This document shows positions 53,321 through 62,935 of a DNA stretch of 64,000 nt, one piece after another. Where the stretch lies: the NCBI RefSeq assembly GCF_017982655.1, contig NZ_JABXYX010000007.1, positions 60,549-124,548 on the forward strand, read 5' to 3'. A model generated the notes under the pieces. That model saw only the letters and a program-made list of their open reading frames with translations, did not search any database and was not told the origin of the DNA. Origin of the DNA: Brasilonema sp. CT11 (GTDB lineage Bacteria; Cyanobacteriota; Cyanobacteriia; Cyanobacteriales; Nostocaceae). The stretch's first letter is position 1. Each line of letters opens with the position of its first letter. Made by a program: the position numbers and the translations under genes.

Positions 53321-56300
53321 GATTTTCTCTTGATGGTATTGGCAATGTAAAATAAAAAGTGCTGCCTTCACCCAGCTTGCTCTGTGCCCAAATACTCCCC
53401 TGATGTTGTTGAACAATACTTTGGCAAATCGCTAAGCCTAAGCCAGTTCCTCCTTTGGCACGAGAATCGGAAACGTCAACTTGCTCGAAGCGTTCAAAAA
53501 TCGTTTCTAGCTTGTCGGCGGGAATGCCTCTGCCTTTGTCTTTGACTTCAAACAGAACTGAGTCGAACTGAGGTTGGGCAGACAAGGTAACAACCGAGTT
53601 AGGGGGAGAGAACTTGATGGCGTTGCTCAACAGATTGGTTAGTGTTTGAATAATAGAGTCGGGGGAAGCCCATACGCAAGCGTTGGTGGGAGTAATCGAG
53701 AGTGTAATCGCAGCTCCAAGAGCGATTGACTGTACCCCTTCAACCGCTCGTTGCATTAAATCTTCTGCTTGACTTACTTCCTTTGTAAGCTGTACTCGCC
53801 CCGAAGATAAGCGTTCCAAATCAAGGATGTCATTAACCAGACGCACAAGGCGATCGCTGTTTGTCAAAGCTTGATGGAGCATCCGTTTGGCTTTTTCGGG
53901 TTTGTTGTCGTACATACCAGTATTGAGCAGCCCTAAAAATCCTCGGATTGCGGTGAGTGGGGTGCGAAGTTCATGGCTAACGACGGAAATGAATTCATTT
54001 TTCATCTGCTCAATAGCCCGCTGTTCGCTGATATCTTGGATCTGTGTGACGTAATACAAAGATCCGTTGTGGGAATCTCGTACCAACGACAGGCTCGTTA
54101 GTCCCCAAGCGACGCGTCCTCCGTTGCACAAGTAGCGCAACTCTACTTGAGCATTGCGATTTTCGTTACTCAGGACTTGCTTGATGCAATCCTGAAGTTG
54201 ATTAACATCTTCTGGGTGAATTAGCTCAAATACGTTCACACTTACTAACTCTGATTCAGAGCAGCCAAGCATTTCACCTAGCATCGGATTGATTTGCAGC
54301 CAGCGATGATTCAATCCCAGCAGCGCCATACCAATGGGGGCATCATGAAACGCATGGCGAAACCGCTCTTCACTCTCTTGTAAAGCGGCTGTCCTTTGAG
54401 CAACTTGCTTTTCTAAAGTACGATTGTAGTCAGTTAAAATCTGCTGAGCTTGTTTGCGTTCTGTGATATCTTGAAACGTGGTAATCGCATACGCAATATT
54501 ACCCTTTTCATCAAAGATGGGTGTTCCTCGACTTTCCACGGGAATAATCCGATCTTTTTGGTGAATTTCTATATCATCCGCGATCGCCTGATTACCCCTC
54601 AACGCTCGCACAATTGGTAATTGTTCACTTGGATATTGCTCAGATGTCTGCGCAGTATAAAGTTGATAAACTTCTCCCAATTGTTCGGCTGTAGCTGACG
54701 GCACAACTCCTTTACCCAGTAATTCCACAGCCATGTGATTAGCATAGCATGGTCTACCTTGAGCATTTAGCACTCCGATACCTATAGGTATTGCCTCTAA
54801 AAATTGAGTCAGCCTCCTCTCACTTTCACGCACTTCGGCATAAAGCTTGGCATTTTCAATCGAAATTGCTGCCTGCGAAGATAACAGTTTTAAAACTTCC
54901 AATCTATCTGGCGTAAAAGCCTCAGTTGTCAGATTATTTTCCAGATACAAAATACCTACCAGTTTACCTTGATTGAGCAGAGGCGCACACAAAATTGATT
55001 TCGGTTGCTGTTTAACAATGTAAGAAGTACGAATGAAATTGCCTTCACGAGAAGCATCATTCAAAACAATACTTTCTTTAGTACGGATAACGTAATTGAC
55101 GATCGCATCACATACCATTGGGGTATAACTGCTGCCACCGACTGTTTCAACAGGGATGGATGGTAAAATTTTAAATTCATTATTATCAACTGTTCCTGAT
55201 GCCTCAATTACCCATTGCCCATTTTTATTCCCAGGCTCAATCTGCGATTGCAAAATCAGATAACCTTTCTGTGCGCCTGCATTTTCCAGGACAATTTTCA
55301 TCATCTTTTCTAACAGGATGGATAGCACAATTTCACTTGACAGAGTTTGTGAGGCTTTGAGAACACTGCTCAAATCGAGTTCACTGGATGTTTTTGAGTC
55401 AGTGCTAAAAATTGTATTAGAGGTGTAAGGCTTAATGCCGTGGGAACTTGTTTTGGGAAAAAATTGGGGGTAGTGTTTTTCTAAATCTTTGACTTTTGCT
55501 GTTGCTCCCCAGCGTGTGTAGGTGTAATGAGCTTCTTGCATATAAGTTTGGGCAAACTTCAATCTACCACGCCCTAAATAAAACTTGGCAGCTAATTCAT
55601 AAGCTAAGGCTTCTTCTTGGATATATTCATTTTCCCTTGCTCCTTGAATCGCTTGTTCGTAAAATTCCTCGGCTTCAAAATATTGACCTAAAACTCGTGC
55701 TTTCTCTGCCTCGACTAAAGAAAATTTATGCAGATAATTCATCGGAGCATGATATGCCCATTTCTGCATTTTCTCTTGGTTTGCATTAACCCGATTCAGC
55801 CAAGTTTCTTTTTCGGAGCTTGAAGCCTCGACAAATGCGCTCAAATGTGCCAAAGAATCATAGAAATGCAGTAAACCAGTAACTAGCATTGTAGCGAATC
55901 CTTCTAGATACTGTATAGCGAGTACTGCATTTTGGACGGCTTGTTGAGTGTCACCAAATAAATAACACAATATGAGTTTATTTAAGTAAAAAAATAACAG
56001 TTCTATTCTGTTATTGGCTTTGATAGCAAGTGGTAGGCTTTGCTCCTCGTTATAGGCATCACCAAATAAGCGAATGGGATTTTGAGTTTTACCTAACAAA
56101 TTGAGAACTGCTTGTCGAAAAATTACCGTCCAATTAAAAGATGCTTCTTGTTTGATTTGAGCGATCGCTTTACTATAAATTGCTATCTCTTGTTCTAACT
56201 GCGTAAGTTCGGAACCGAGAAAATATAAATGTTCGCACACGTAACAGGCGCAATAGCCAGCATATTCAAAATCGCCAATTTCAACGCCGCCTTGATAGCC

Positions 56301-59300
56301 CTCAATCAAAACTGATATTGTTTCCTTGATATGCTTCTTCCAGTGCATTGAGTGAGCACCAAATCCCAGACAGGTTTTAGCTTTTTCTTTCTGAGCATTT
56401 AACCGTTCTCCCAAAACTAAAGAGAGTTTGCCAAATTTATAAGCTGACTCATAGTCTTGGAGTATTCCACACAGAACTACTGTGTATTGACCATAAGCAA
56501 ATGCTGATAATTCTATATTGCCATATATAATAGATAGATTAATTTTTGATAATGCAATCAATAAAAAAAGATTAGGACTCGTGATAAACGAAGCTGATGC
56601 AATACTCGATAGGACTAGCATCGCTGCTAGCTTTTCCGGTTCAGTCATCTCTGGCAAGCTAATTAAGTCTTCAATTTCTAGCCCCTTCAAAAGTGATGCT
56701 GTTTCCTCCAGTCCTCTTTGAACATCTAACTGGCTCGGTTCTTCTGGTAATATCACCCCTAAAAGATTCAGCGTTTGCAGCCCAATTTTAACGGCTTCTT
56801 TGAGGTTACCCTGTGACACAGATGCTTGGATTTTATGATCATAAACTTTTACTTTATCCAGCACTGTTTTGGCATTGTTCATCACAACTAAAGCCAATTG
56901 GTTCATCGTGAAAAAATCGCCATTGAGGTAAGCCGCCTCTGCAGCTTCTTCGTACAAAGCTAAGGTAAGGTTATACTCCTCCTGCCAAGTATCTGGACTC
57001 AAGAGTTTTAGCCCTACATTCAAATACTCGAGTGCAGATCCATAAGCGGTTGCTGCTTTAGCTTTTTGACCCGCCATTAGATTAAGTTTGGCAATTCCAT
57101 TTCGCTCTTGTTGATGAGTTACTAATTCAAGTCCAAGATTGAGATGATCGACAATTTCAAATAATCCATCTAAGAAAGCATCGCCTGAGGTATTCTGTAA
57201 CAGTAGGCGACCTATTTCTAGGTGAAGAATTGTTTTTTGCTCATCATCTATCAAGGCATAAGCTGCTTGTTGTACTCGGTCATGTAGAAATTTATAATCT
57301 TGAATTAATAGGTTTGTATCTAACTCAGATATACATAGGATTAACCCAGATTGAACTGCCGTCATTAAGTCATAAAAAATTTCGCTAGGAGATTTGTCGC
57401 AAAGAATAGAAAGGGTTTTTAAGTCAAATTCTGCACCGACACAAGCTGCTAAACGCAAAATCTGCTGTGTGGATTCCGGCAATTTCTTTAACTGAGCAAT
57501 CATCAACTCCACCACATTGTCAGTGATATTTGTTGCCTGAATTTGAGCTAAGTTCCATTGCCAAGCATTGCGTTCAAAATCAAAGGTAAGGAGATTATCC
57601 GCGTGCAGTGTTTTCAAAAATTGATTAACAAAGAAAGGATTGCCGTCAGTTTTACGCACTATAAGGGATGCCAACTGGCTGACTGATGGCATGTCTGCGT
57701 GTAATGTATCAGCAATTAATTGACTGATAGACTCACTTTGTAAAGGAGCTAAGGTAATAAAATTGACAGTCGCTCCAATATTACGCAACCTATCAAGAGT
57801 CATCATCAATGGATGAGTGCAGTTGACTTCATTATCTCGATACGCTCCAATCAGAAACAGATATTGTATATCTGCATCTGTCATCATCAGATCTATCAAC
57901 TTGAGGCTGGCGGAGTCAGCCCACTGCAAATCATCCAAAAAGATCACTAAGGGATGCTCTTTTATACAAAATGTTCGGATGAAGTTTTGGAAAACAAGGT
58001 TAAAGCGATTTTGCGACTCAGCAGCGCCTAATTCAGGCACAGATGGCTGTTTACCGACAACCAGTTCCACTTCCGGAAGGACATCAATAATGACTTGAGC
58101 ATTAGAACCCAAAGCAAGTCGAAGTTTTTCTCGCCATTGCTCAAGCTGTCCTTCAGTTTCAGTTAACAGTTGTTGTATTAATCCACCAAACGCGCTTACA
58201 ATAGCTGAGTAAGGGATATTTCGCTTAAACTGGTCAAATTTACCAGTGATAAAATAACCGCGTTTTTCAGTAATGGGTTTATAAATCTCTTGTACTAAAG
58301 CTGATTTCCCAACACCAGAATACCCTACAACGAGCATCATTTCACTACTCAAGGCAACTCGCTCAAACGCTGCCAGTAAAGTTTCAACTTCCGCTTCACG
58401 TCCATAGAGTTTTTGGGGTATTTGAAAGTTGTCGGAAATATCAGTAGAACCAAGGGAAAACGGTTCAATGTTGCCAGTTGTCTGTAACTGCTGAAGGCAT
58501 TTTTCTAAATCAGCTTTTAGTCCCCAAGCACTTTGGTATCGTTCTTCTGCTGTTTTCCCCATCAATTTCATCACAATATCTGAAACTGTCTTGGGAATGG
58601 CTATACTGCCTTTGCCCTCTACAAGCTGATGAGGTGGAATGGGGTGTTGAGCGATATGACAATGTACTAACTCTAGAGCATCATTCGTTTCAAACGGTAG
58701 TTTTCCTGTCAGCAGTTCGTAAAAGGTAACACCGAGAGAGTAAAAATCCGTGCGATAATCAAGACTTCGGTTCATTCGTCCCGTCTGCTCGGGCGATATG
58801 TATGCGAAAGTGCCTTCTAAAACATTGGGATTTTTAAGAGTCGGATTAGAGCGGGTAATGAGAGTGGAAATGCCAAAGTCAATGATTTTGAGTTGTCCCG
58901 TTACCGGATTGAGGACGATATTGGAGGGGTTAATGTCTTTGTGGATAACATTGGCAGTGTGAATCGTACCCAAAATCTCAGCTATCTTGATGCCAAGCTT
59001 GAGAAATTCTGGTAAGGAAAAAATTGGGCAAGGGCAAAAACTCGCTCCTACTTCCTTTAATAGACTTAAGGATGTTGCGCCAAAATCCTCAAAGATGATG
59101 ACTAGAGTTCTTTCTATCGGTTCTAAGCTATAAGCCTTAATCACTCCATCTAAATTAAGATTCCGAGTCATTTTATATTCCTGCTTATATCGAGTTAACT
59201 CAGATGGTGTAGGATAGTCATCTTTGAGAACTTTGAGAATAACCGGTTGATTATCTGACTCTCGGATACCTCGATACACCAAGGAATTAACACTTTCGTA

Positions 59301-59342
59301 GATTTGGGTAAGCAGTTGGTAGCCTCGGATGGTAATCATCAA
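53313..59342 (-). CDS. Ser/Thr kinase - AAA ATPase - GAF - PAS - histidine kinase hybrid
   Basis: 2009 aa. Domain order: Ser/Thr kinase (residues about 7-270; Lys in VILKVLK, catalytic loop VIHKDINPSNIV, IIDFGIS), AAA_16-type ATPase (from about 315; LYGREAEVETLLAAF, P-loop VGYSGVGKSALVQEIY), a long helical TPR-like part (about 600-1280), GAF (about 1370-1530; SILCAPLLNQGKLVGILYLE), two PAS domains (about 1540-1780), HisKA with the phospho-His in VVSHELRTPLTAIRGF (about residue 1790) and HATPase (LTNLLSNAIKFSPPN, DKGRGIPADKLE, GGTGLGLAIC). This is the HstK-type double kinase of heterocystous cyanobacteria. The operon order is REC-wHTH regulator, this kinase, single REC. Signal unknown. Confidence 0.96.
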   Translation of the reverse strand: MMITIRGYQLLTQIYESVNSLVYRGIRESDNQPVILKVLKDDYPTPSELTRYKQEYKMTRNLNLDGVIKAYSLEPIERTLVIIFEDFGATSLSLLKEVGASFCPCPIFSLPEFLKLGIKIAEILGTIHTANVIHKDINPSNIVLNPVTGQLKIIDFGISTLITRSNPTLKNPNVLEGTFAYISPEQTGRMNRSLDYRTDFYSLGVTFYELLTGKLPFETNDALELVHCHIAQHPIPPHQLVEGKGSIAIPKTVSDIVMKLMGKTAEERYQSAWGLKADLEKCLQQLQTTGNIEPFSLGSTDISDNFQIPQKLYGREAEVETLLAAFERVALSSEMMLVVGYSGVGKSALVQEIYKPITEKRGYFITGKFDQFKRNIPYSAIVSAFGGLIQQLLTETEGQLEQWREKLRLALGSNAQVIIDVLPEVELVVGKQPSVPELGAAESQNRFNLVFQNFIRTFCIKEHPLVIFLDDLQWADSASLKLIDLMMTDADIQYLFLIGAYRDNEVNCTHPLMMTLDRLRNIGATVNFITLAPLQSESISQLIADTLHADMPSVSQLASLIVRKTDGNPFFVNQFLKTLHADNLLTFDFERNAWQWNLAQIQATNITDNVVELMIAQLKKLPESTQQILRLAACVGAEFDLKTLSILCDKSPSEIFYDLMTAVQSGLILCISELDTNLLIQDYKFLHDRVQQAAYALIDDEQKTILHLEIGRLLLQNTSGDAFLDGLFEIVDHLNLGLELVTHQQERNGIAKLNLMAGQKAKAATAYGSALEYLNVGLKLLSPDTWQEEYNLTLALYEEAAEAAYLNGDFFTMNQLALVVMNNAKTVLDKVKVYDHKIQASVSQGNLKEAVKIGLQTLNLLGVILPEEPSQLDVQRGLEETASLLKGLEIEDLISLPEMTEPEKLAAMLVLSSIASASFITSPNLFLLIALSKINLSIIYGNIELSAFAYGQYTVVLCGILQDYESAYKFGKLSLVLGERLNAQKEKAKTCLGFGAHSMHWKKHIKETISVLIEGYQGGVEIGDFEYAGYCACYVCEHLYFLGSELTQLEQEIAIYSKAIAQIKQEASFNWTVIFRQAVLNLLGKTQNPIRLFGDAYNEEQSLPLAIKANNRIELLFFYLNKLILCYLFGDTQQAVQNAVLAIQYLEGFATMLVTGLLHFYDSLAHLSAFVEASSSEKETWLNRVNANQEKMQKWAYHAPMNYLHKFSLVEAEKARVLGQYFEAEEFYEQAIQGARENEYIQEEALAYELAAKFYLGRGRLKFAQTYMQEAHYTYTRWGATAKVKDLEKHYPQFFPKTSSHGIKPYTSNTIFSTDSKTSSELDLSSVLKASQTLSSEIVLSILLEKMMKIVLENAGAQKGYLILQSQIEPGNKNGQWVIEASGTVDNNEFKILPSIPVETVGGSSYTPMVCDAIVNYVIRTKESIVLNDASREGNFIRTSYIVKQQPKSILCAPLLNQGKLVGILYLENNLTTEAFTPDRLEVLKLLSSQAAISIENAKLYAEVRESERRLTQFLEAIPIGIGVLNAQGRPCYANHMAVELLGKGVVPSATAEQLGEVYQLYTAQTSEQYPSEQLPIVRALRGNQAIADDIEIHQKDRIIPVESRGTPIFDEKGNIAYAITTFQDITERKQAQQILTDYNRTLEKQVAQRTAALQESEERFRHAFHDAPIGMALLGLNHRWLQINPMLGEMLGCSESELVSVNVFELIHPEDVNQLQDCIKQVLSNENRNAQVELRYLCNGGRVAWGLTSLSLVRDSHNGSLYYVTQIQDISEQRAIEQMKNEFISVVSHELRTPLTAIRGFLGLLNTGMYDNKPEKAKRMLHQALTNSDRLVRLVNDILDLERLSSGRVQLTKEVSQAEDLMQRAVEGVQSIALGAAITLSITPTNACVWASPDSIIQTLTNLLSNAIKFSPPNSVVTLSAQPQFDSVLFEVKDKGRGIPADKLETIFERFEQVDVSDSRAKGGTGLGLAICQSIVQQHQGSIWAQSKLGEGSTFYFTLPIPSRENHD

Positions 59343-59398
59343 CTTAAGTTAGGTGGCTCTAAATATTTGAATCAATTAGGAATGACGAATTGTTTGGT

Positions 59399-61291
59399 TT
59401 AAGTTCCAATTCTGTGCTTTAAGGTTTTTAGTTCTTGCTGTAGGCGGGAGCGATCAATGCGACTGATAACACGGGTGACTAATTCTGGTCCCACTACGGG
59501 CTTGCCGATAAAATCATCGGCTCCCGCCGCAAATACCTGCTGAATCGATTCTAAGTCTGTATGAGCAGTAACCACCAAAATCGGCAAATTTCCCCACTTA
59601 GGATCTTGTCGCACTACGCGGCACAAATCAACACCACTGTATGTTGGCATTTCCAAATCGATCACGAGTAAGTCAGGCGTTGTGGTAGTTAATACCTCCC
59701 AAAACTGTTGGGGATCTTGCAAAGTCTTCACCCTCAGCCCCCAAGGTTGCAGCAGAGTGCTTAATAGCTCCAGTGCTATTGGATCATCGTCTACAATCAT
59801 CACTTTGGCTTCGGAAGGTTGAGATTTTGGCAGAACTTGGGCGATCGCCTCAAATACTTCGGCAGTGGCGACTGGCTTGTGTAAAAATCGTTGTATCCCC
59901 AAACGAGAAACAGCAACTCTGTGTGTCAGATTGTCTTGCTCTGCCATTACCAAAATTGGTGTCGTGGGAAGCTGTTCCTTGAGTTTTTGCAGCAAGGTTA
60001 AGCCCTTTTCTATCGGATCTTGTCCATTGAGATTAAGCAAAACAGCCTGGGGAGATTGAGAAATCACTGCCAGAGCGATCGCCCAATTGCTAGCCACTTC
60101 AATCCGCACTCCCCAACTGATAGCTTCGGTTTTCAGTTGATTGCTCAAAGATTCATCATCAATAACCAGTACCAGAGAAATTTGAGTTGGCTCAAGCTGT
60201 TCTTCCGTTAGTGGTGTGGGAGGTTTGCTGAGCGTCCCTTTGAGTTCGCTCAGGAGTCTTGAGAGTTGAGGGGCTTGTGTTGGCGCTAAAGGCTTGTCGC
60301 CCATGAGGAAATGTTCAATCGCCCGCGCTAACTTTGATCCCGTCTGGTAGCCAAACGATCCCAGTGTGCCTGCTAGCTTGTGTGCTTCGTTGCTAGCACG
60401 GTACCGGAGTTCGAGCTGCAATTTCCCTAAGCGCAAAGCTTGTTCAACTTGCTCTAGTAAAGTCACTCGTTGGGCAAACGTATCTTTGTAACGTTCTATG
60501 ACTTTGTTGACTGAAGCAAGATTTGTTTGACGTTTTCCTTTCCCTGTCTGTGCAAGTCTGTGTATCTGTCCGCCCTGTTCACCAGACAACACACCCTTTG
60601 TTTCCTCGATCTTGGGTGGAGTCTTAAGTCGATAGCCCAAGCCATAGACGGTTTCTAGTACCTCGGCGGACATTCCCTGAGCCTTTAGCTTGTGCCGCAA
60701 GTCTTTAATCAGATTAGTGACAGTTCCTTCGCTAGGTATGGCATCAATTGACCAAAGGCGATCAATGATGTCACTGCGGCTAAAGATACGCTGCGGATTA
60801 CGCAGGAACAGCCCCAGCAGGCTATATTCTTTGGGGGTTAGAGATATAAGTTGCCCTTTGTAAGTCACTTCTGCCGACACAGGATTGATGCAAAGATTCT
60901 CCCACGTCAGTACGGCTGGCGCTAGCTCGGTCTGCCCTCTACGCAGCAACGCCCGCATCCGTGCTAGCAATTCAGACAACTCATAGGGCTTAGTGAGATA
61001 ATCGTCTGCGCCCGCATCCAATCCCTTGACCACATCAGCACTGTGATCTTTGGCGGTGAGTAAGAGAATCGGCTTTTGAACTCCTTGAGCGCGAAGTTGA
61101 CGGCAAAGACTAATACCATCGAGTTTGGGAATCAGCAGATCCAACAAGATCAAATCAAAGTTCGATGATGTTGCTAATACCAACCCATCTTGACCATGCC
61201 TTGCCAGATCGACCGTATAGTACTGAGCCGTGAGAACCTCACACAGTACTGCTGCCGTTGGGAGATCGTCCTCTACCAGCAGAATTTTCAC
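59399..61291 (-). CDS. Multi-domain response regulator REC-wHTH-Hpt-REC-REC
   Basis: 630 aa. REC1 (1-115; Asp51 in LILLDLLIPKLDG, Lys in LTKPYELSELL), OmpR/PhoB winged helix (about 125-222; LISLTPKEYSLLGLFLRNPQ, DLRHKLKAQ, VYGLGYRL), Hpt (about 255-365; phospho-His in EAHKLAGTLGSFGYQTGSKL), REC2 (about 375-490) and REC3 (about 500-615; VMIVDDDPIALELLS, LLVIDLEMPTYSG). In REC2 the phospho-acceptor position reads AVLLNLNGQD, Asn in place of Asp, so that receiver is probably not phosphorylated. First gene of the operon with the hybrid kinase 56 bp downstream. Combines phosphorelay and DNA binding in one chain. Confidence 0.95.
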   Translation of the reverse strand: MKILLVEDDLPTAAVLCEVLTAQYYTVDLARHGQDGLVLATSSNFDLILLDLLIPKLDGISLCRQLRAQGVQKPILLLTAKDHSADVVKGLDAGADDYLTKPYELSELLARMRALLRRGQTELAPAVLTWENLCINPVSAEVTYKGQLISLTPKEYSLLGLFLRNPQRIFSRSDIIDRLWSIDAIPSEGTVTNLIKDLRHKLKAQGMSAEVLETVYGLGYRLKTPPKIEETKGVLSGEQGGQIHRLAQTGKGKRQTNLASVNKVIERYKDTFAQRVTLLEQVEQALRLGKLQLELRYRASNEAHKLAGTLGSFGYQTGSKLARAIEHFLMGDKPLAPTQAPQLSRLLSELKGTLSKPPTPLTEEQLEPTQISLVLVIDDESLSNQLKTEAISWGVRIEVASNWAIALAVISQSPQAVLLNLNGQDPIEKGLTLLQKLKEQLPTTPILVMAEQDNLTHRVAVSRLGIQRFLHKPVATAEVFEAIAQVLPKSQPSEAKVMIVDDDPIALELLSTLLQPWGLRVKTLQDPQQFWEVLTTTTPDLLVIDLEMPTYSGVDLCRVVRQDPKWGNLPILVVTAHTDLESIQQVFAAGADDFIGKPVVGPELVTRVISRIDRSRLQQELKTLKHRIGT

Positions 61292-61840
61292 AACCTCTAC
61301 CTATTAACTGACTTTTGGACCACTGATTTTTTTACCTTAGCATTTGCTAAGGTATCATTTTTATTGATAGGAAATTGGTTACAATAATTGTACTTCCAGC
61401 ACTTCGTCTAATAGTGGTTCGCTACCAGAGTTTTGATGACCAAGAAAGGGGTGTAACTTTGGAATAAGATTGGGTAAGTCAGATCTTGCACCATAATTCT
61501 TGTCCGCCAAGAAATAAATTTCTTGGCTCAAAGCTCAAGTAAGCTAAAGCTTACTGGATATGCGTTTGAGTCCGTTTTAACTGAGATCTTGCATTATTCT
61601 CAATAATCGGGAGGCAGAGCCTCCCAACCCTCGTTCCTAGGCTCAGCCTGGGAACGAGATATCGAGGCTCTGCCTCGTTGTTGATACTGGTACAAGATCT
61701 CAGTTTTAACGGACTTTGGTTATAAGCCTTGAACTTCAGTTCAAGGCGTATTCAGGTCGAGGTGCAAGATCTGAGGTAAGAGTGTTTTACTTTCTTCTCC
61801 CTACCCCCTTACCCCCTTACCCCCTTACACCCCTTTTTCT
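61292..61840. other. 549-bp intergenic region with REP-like palindrome cluster
   Basis: Palindromes in a row: CCAAGAAATAAATTTCTTGG (61507-61526), GGGAGGCAGAGCCTCCC (61609-61625), CGTTCC...GGAACG with AGGCT/AGCCT inside (61632-61656), CGAGGC-TCT-GCCTCG (61663-61677). The cluster is flanked by TCCGTTTTAACTGAGATCTT (61571-61590) and, nearly inverted, AAGATCTCAGTTTTAACGGA (61694-61713). Near 61800-61833 there is a TACCCCCTTACCCCC tract. No gene seen. Confidence 0.8.
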
Positions 61841-62587
61841 TTACGCAACCATCAATTCCGATTCACTCTCCGATGGCGCACCATCTTGCACCAAGGAAGA
61901 TCTATTATCATTGCCTTGCAACATATTACCTGCAAATGCTACCAAGGCGTTGACCTTACGAGTACGCCACTGATCCACGAGTTGCTGCACTTGGATTGCA
62001 GACATCCGCCGTGTTATGGCTTCATAAAGATACGCCGCATGACCTGTTTCATCCTTAGCAATGCTCAACATCCCTAGTTTGAGGTTACGAGCAATTGGAT
62101 CATCTTCAGGTAACACGTTCGCCATGCGGGTAAAGTCTTTGCTAGCATCCAATTCTAAGATGTAGGTGCTAGCCATGAACACATCCCAATCAACGATCTC
62201 AGGTTTGAGCTGCTCTTGAGAGTAACCTTCATAGTATGCAGCAAAAAAGGGGCTGCGCCGTTGTTGAGTTTTCTTTTCCTCTGTATTCTGAGGCAAACTT
62301 TTGAAATCTATAACTTTTTTGTTAAGTTGTTTTAAGGCATGAGCAAAAATTTGACCGTGCCTATTTTCATCGGATGCGTGTTTTGCTAGCTTTTCCGCAA
62401 GCCATGTGTCGCCTTCTGCTGCTGCGCGATCGCCCAGCTTTGTCAGATATGGAACTGAACCAGACTCTGCTAACTGAAAGCCTGCAAGCACATTAGGGCG
62501 GGTTTTGAGATCACGGATTTGCAAAGCATAATAATAAGCGATCGCACCAGAACCAACTAAGTGCATCACATAAGTCGATAAGTTCAT
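61841..62587 (-). CDS. Ferritin-like domain protein
   Basis: 248 aa, ATG 62587. Four-helix bundle pattern with diiron ligands: Glu in FQLAESGSVPYL, the E-x-x-H pair in ASDENRHGQIFAHAL, Glu in YILELDASKDF, and the second E-x-x-H in AKDETGHAAYLYEAI. This places it in the ferritin-like superfamily, near diiron oxygenases such as MiaE-like proteins, but the substrate is unknown. A hydrophilic C-terminal tail (QGNDNRSSLVQDGAPSESES) follows. It stands alone; upstream 62588-62935 holds its promoter. Confidence 0.82.
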   Translation of the reverse strand: MNLSTYVMHLVGSGAIAYYYALQIRDLKTRPNVLAGFQLAESGSVPYLTKLGDRAAAEGDTWLAEKLAKHASDENRHGQIFAHALKQLNKKVIDFKSLPQNTEEKKTQQRRSPFFAAYYEGYSQEQLKPEIVDWDVFMASTYILELDASKDFTRMANVLPEDDPIARNLKLGMLSIAKDETGHAAYLYEAITRRMSAIQVQQLVDQWRTRKVNALVAFAGNMLQGNDNRSSLVQDGAPSESESELMVA

Positions 62588-62935
62588 GAGTAAGTCGCGC
62601 GGATTGTGAGGAAGTTACATTTCTTATACTAATCCTCATTTTTAATTTTGCTCACAAAAACTGCATAAGTCCTCAAACCCCAGAAATAGAAGTATAAAAG
62701 CTCCGACAAACACCCATGAACAACTCTAAAATCATCTTCCACTCCAAAAAGACAACTTCTCTAAACTTTGTTGCAGAAAACGAAACCAGGTTGATTTAAT
62801 TTTCACGCTAGCTTTAAACTAAACTCCATGACGATTTTCGTGTATTTTCTGAAAACAATTTAATAATTTGTATTTGGGTTCCGTATTGATACGGGACTAA
62901 CTTTCCTGTGCATAACTATTAATATCAACTTGAAT
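62588..62935. other. Intergenic region between divergent genes
   Basis: 348 bp, AT-rich, promoters of the ferritin-like gene (minus) and TPR gene (plus). I see no repeats or RNA structures in it. Confidence 0.5.

Noticed and set aside
53317..53416. Longer start for the single-domain response regulator
   Set aside because: The added residues lie inside the kinase coding region in another frame; ATG 53320 begins the receiver domain and overlaps the kinase stop.
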